In this document: piece by piece, positions 4,923 to 5,816 of the stretch | How positions within the stretch are numbered: the stretch's first letter is position 1 | How the letters are laid out: each line of letters starts with the position of its first letter | From: Rhodobacter sp. | GTDB lineage: Bacteria; Pseudomonadota; Alphaproteobacteria; Rhodobacterales; Rhodobacteraceae | Assembly (NCBI GenBank): GCA_027482795.1 | Contig: JAIXVS010000052.1 | Coordinates: forward strand, 1 to 5,816 | DNA length: 5,816 nucleotides | Direction: 5' to 3' | The notes under the pieces: generated by a model | Told to the model about the DNA's origin: nothing | The model's database searches: none | What the model saw: only the letters and a program-made list of their open reading frames with translations | Translations under genes and position numbers: made by a program

Positions 4923-5816
4923 TTACAGGCCGTTCAACTCTTCCTTGATCGAGGTCACAGCCTCGGCAGGGTCAAGTTCGCCATTTAGCGTTGGTACAAA
5001 GTAGGTCGACATCACATCGAAAATTGGCCCAGCAACACCCGCCAGCGGAGTTTTTGGATCAAAGATCATGTTGGCCGTCAGCGACGAATAGGTCGCATTT
5101 GGTTGCATCGCCGCATATTCGGCCGTTTGCGTCACAGGGCCGTAGGCGGGAATGTGACCTGCCGTTGCCCAGAACAGCGAATTCTTTTCAATCCAAGAAA
5201 TCGCCGTCAAGACTGCTGCCCGCTTTTCGGGGGTCATGTCTTTGCCCTTGTTTGCAGGCAGTGCAAAGGCGTGGCTGTCGGCATAGGTGGACGGCTTGTC
5301 AAAGATGACAGGCAGTTCAACCGCGCCCCAGTTGAACAATTTGCCCTGTGCGGCAAGGTCGGTCATTGTGGGCACTTCCCAAACGCCGTTGATCATCATG
5401 GCAGCTTCGCCGCTGGTGAACAGCGCAACCGTTGCGGGGTAATCGGTATAGGTCGATTGCAGCCCTGCTTTTGTCCAACCCGCCAGAACGCCCAGCGCAT
5501 TGGCCAGTTTGTCGCCATTATCGCCCGCAAGGAATTCGCCGTCTGTCATCAACTCGCCGCCCTGTTGGCCGACAAGCGAATAGATGGTGCGGAACATGAA
5601 ATTGCCATCCGCCGTGACCGAACCCAGTGGGAAGGCAACGCCGTTATCTTTCAGCGCCTGCAAGGTAGCCGTAAAGTTAGCGCCGCTGTCCATGCCTTTG
5701 GGCAGACCGTTTTCATCCAGCATCCCTGCCGCGCCCAGAAGGTCTTTGTTGTAATACAGCACAATCGGATGCGTATCTAACGGCACGGCATATTGCTTGC
5801 CCTCGACCGTGATTGC
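4923..5816 (-). CDS. CUT1 sugar ABC transporter solute-binding protein, C-terminal 297 residues (5' end outside window)
   Basis: The frame is open from the right window edge to TAA at 4923-4925, giving the last 297 residues; perhaps 100-150 residues, including the signal peptide, lie outside. The visible start, GKQYAVPLDTHPIVLYYNKDLL (6-27), is the hinge-region motif of extracellular solute-binding family 1 proteins (UgpB/MalE-like, COG1653). Further landmarks are LFTSGEAAMMINGVWEVP (132-149) and YADSHAFALPANKGKD (178-193), both standard for the family, then a helical C-terminus with WIEKN at 208-212. The protein would bind a carbohydrate in the periplasm and hand it to the permeases. Several aromatic residues (Trp114, Trp146, Trp163, Trp216) could stack on a sugar ring, but the ligand cannot be deduced. 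It is first of the visible minus-strand operon, ahead of the two permeases. A GTG at 5786 in frame is an internal valine codon, not the start. Confidence 0.92.
   Translation of the reverse strand, partial: AITVEGKQYAVPLDTHPIVLYYNKDLLGAAGMLDENGLPKGMDSGANFTATLQALKDNGVAFPLGSVTADGNFMFRTIYSLVGQQGGELMTDGEFLAGDNGDKLANALGVLAGWTKAGLQSTYTDYPATVALFTSGEAAMMINGVWEVPTMTDLAAQGKLFNWGAVELPVIFDKPSTYADSHAFALPANKGKDMTPEKRAAVLTAISWIEKNSLFWATAGHIPAYGPVTQTAEYAAMQPNATYSSLTANMIFDPKTPLAGVAGPIFDVMSTYFVPTLNGELDPAEAVTSIKEELNGL

Noticed and set aside
5103..5780. 225-codon open frame on plus opposite the sugar-binding protein, rich in Cys, His and Arg
   Set aside because: The composition is that of a reverse-complement shadow of a conserved gene; the Cys and His residues form no regular metal-binding spacing, and no ribosome site was seen.

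Overview
The window holds parts of two ABC import systems and looks like ordinary bacterial transport DNA. By eye the base composition is moderately G+C-rich (not counted). The dense operon packing, the many GCC/GGC codons and the style of both transporters suggest an alphaproteobacterium, probably of the Rhodobacterales (Roseobacter-like). That placement is an inference, since there is no rRNA or marker gene here. No mobile element, tRNA, CRISPR array or phage gene was seen.

Left part (1-1749, minus strand): the start of an oligopeptide (Opp) operon. oppA, the periplasmic peptide-binding protein, is complete. It is followed after 63 bases by oppB, of which only the first 22 codons are inside the window. 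A perfect 10-bp hairpin sits between the two genes.

Middle (1750-1995): a 246-bp divergent intergenic region between oppA (leftward) and a sugar-type ABC ATPase gene (rightward). It must carry the start signals for both genes. It contains a plausible oppA promoter, a weak promoter candidate for the ATPase, an 8+8 bp dyad and a 12-bp imperfect direct repeat, which are possible regulator sites.

Right part (1996-5816): a carbohydrate uptake (CUT1, MalEFGK-like) system split over both strands. The MalK/UgpC-type ATPase lies on plus. Facing it on minus is an operon in the order solute-binding protein (5' end cut by the window edge), MalF-type permease, MalG-type permease. The two permease genes overlap by one base (TAATG). 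The ATPase and the last permease converge on a strong shared terminator at 3074-3102. A perfect 10-bp hairpin again lies between the binding-protein gene and the first permease gene, the same layout as oppA/oppB.

Working together: the binding protein captures a sugar or other polyol-like substrate in the periplasm, the two permeases form the channel, and the ATPase dimer drives import. The substrate cannot be read from the sequence. The Opp system is separate and needs its own OppC, OppD and OppF, presumably encoded to the left of the window. I found no evidence of a new kind of system. The points worth a second look are regulatory structures and small oddities in the transporter genes.
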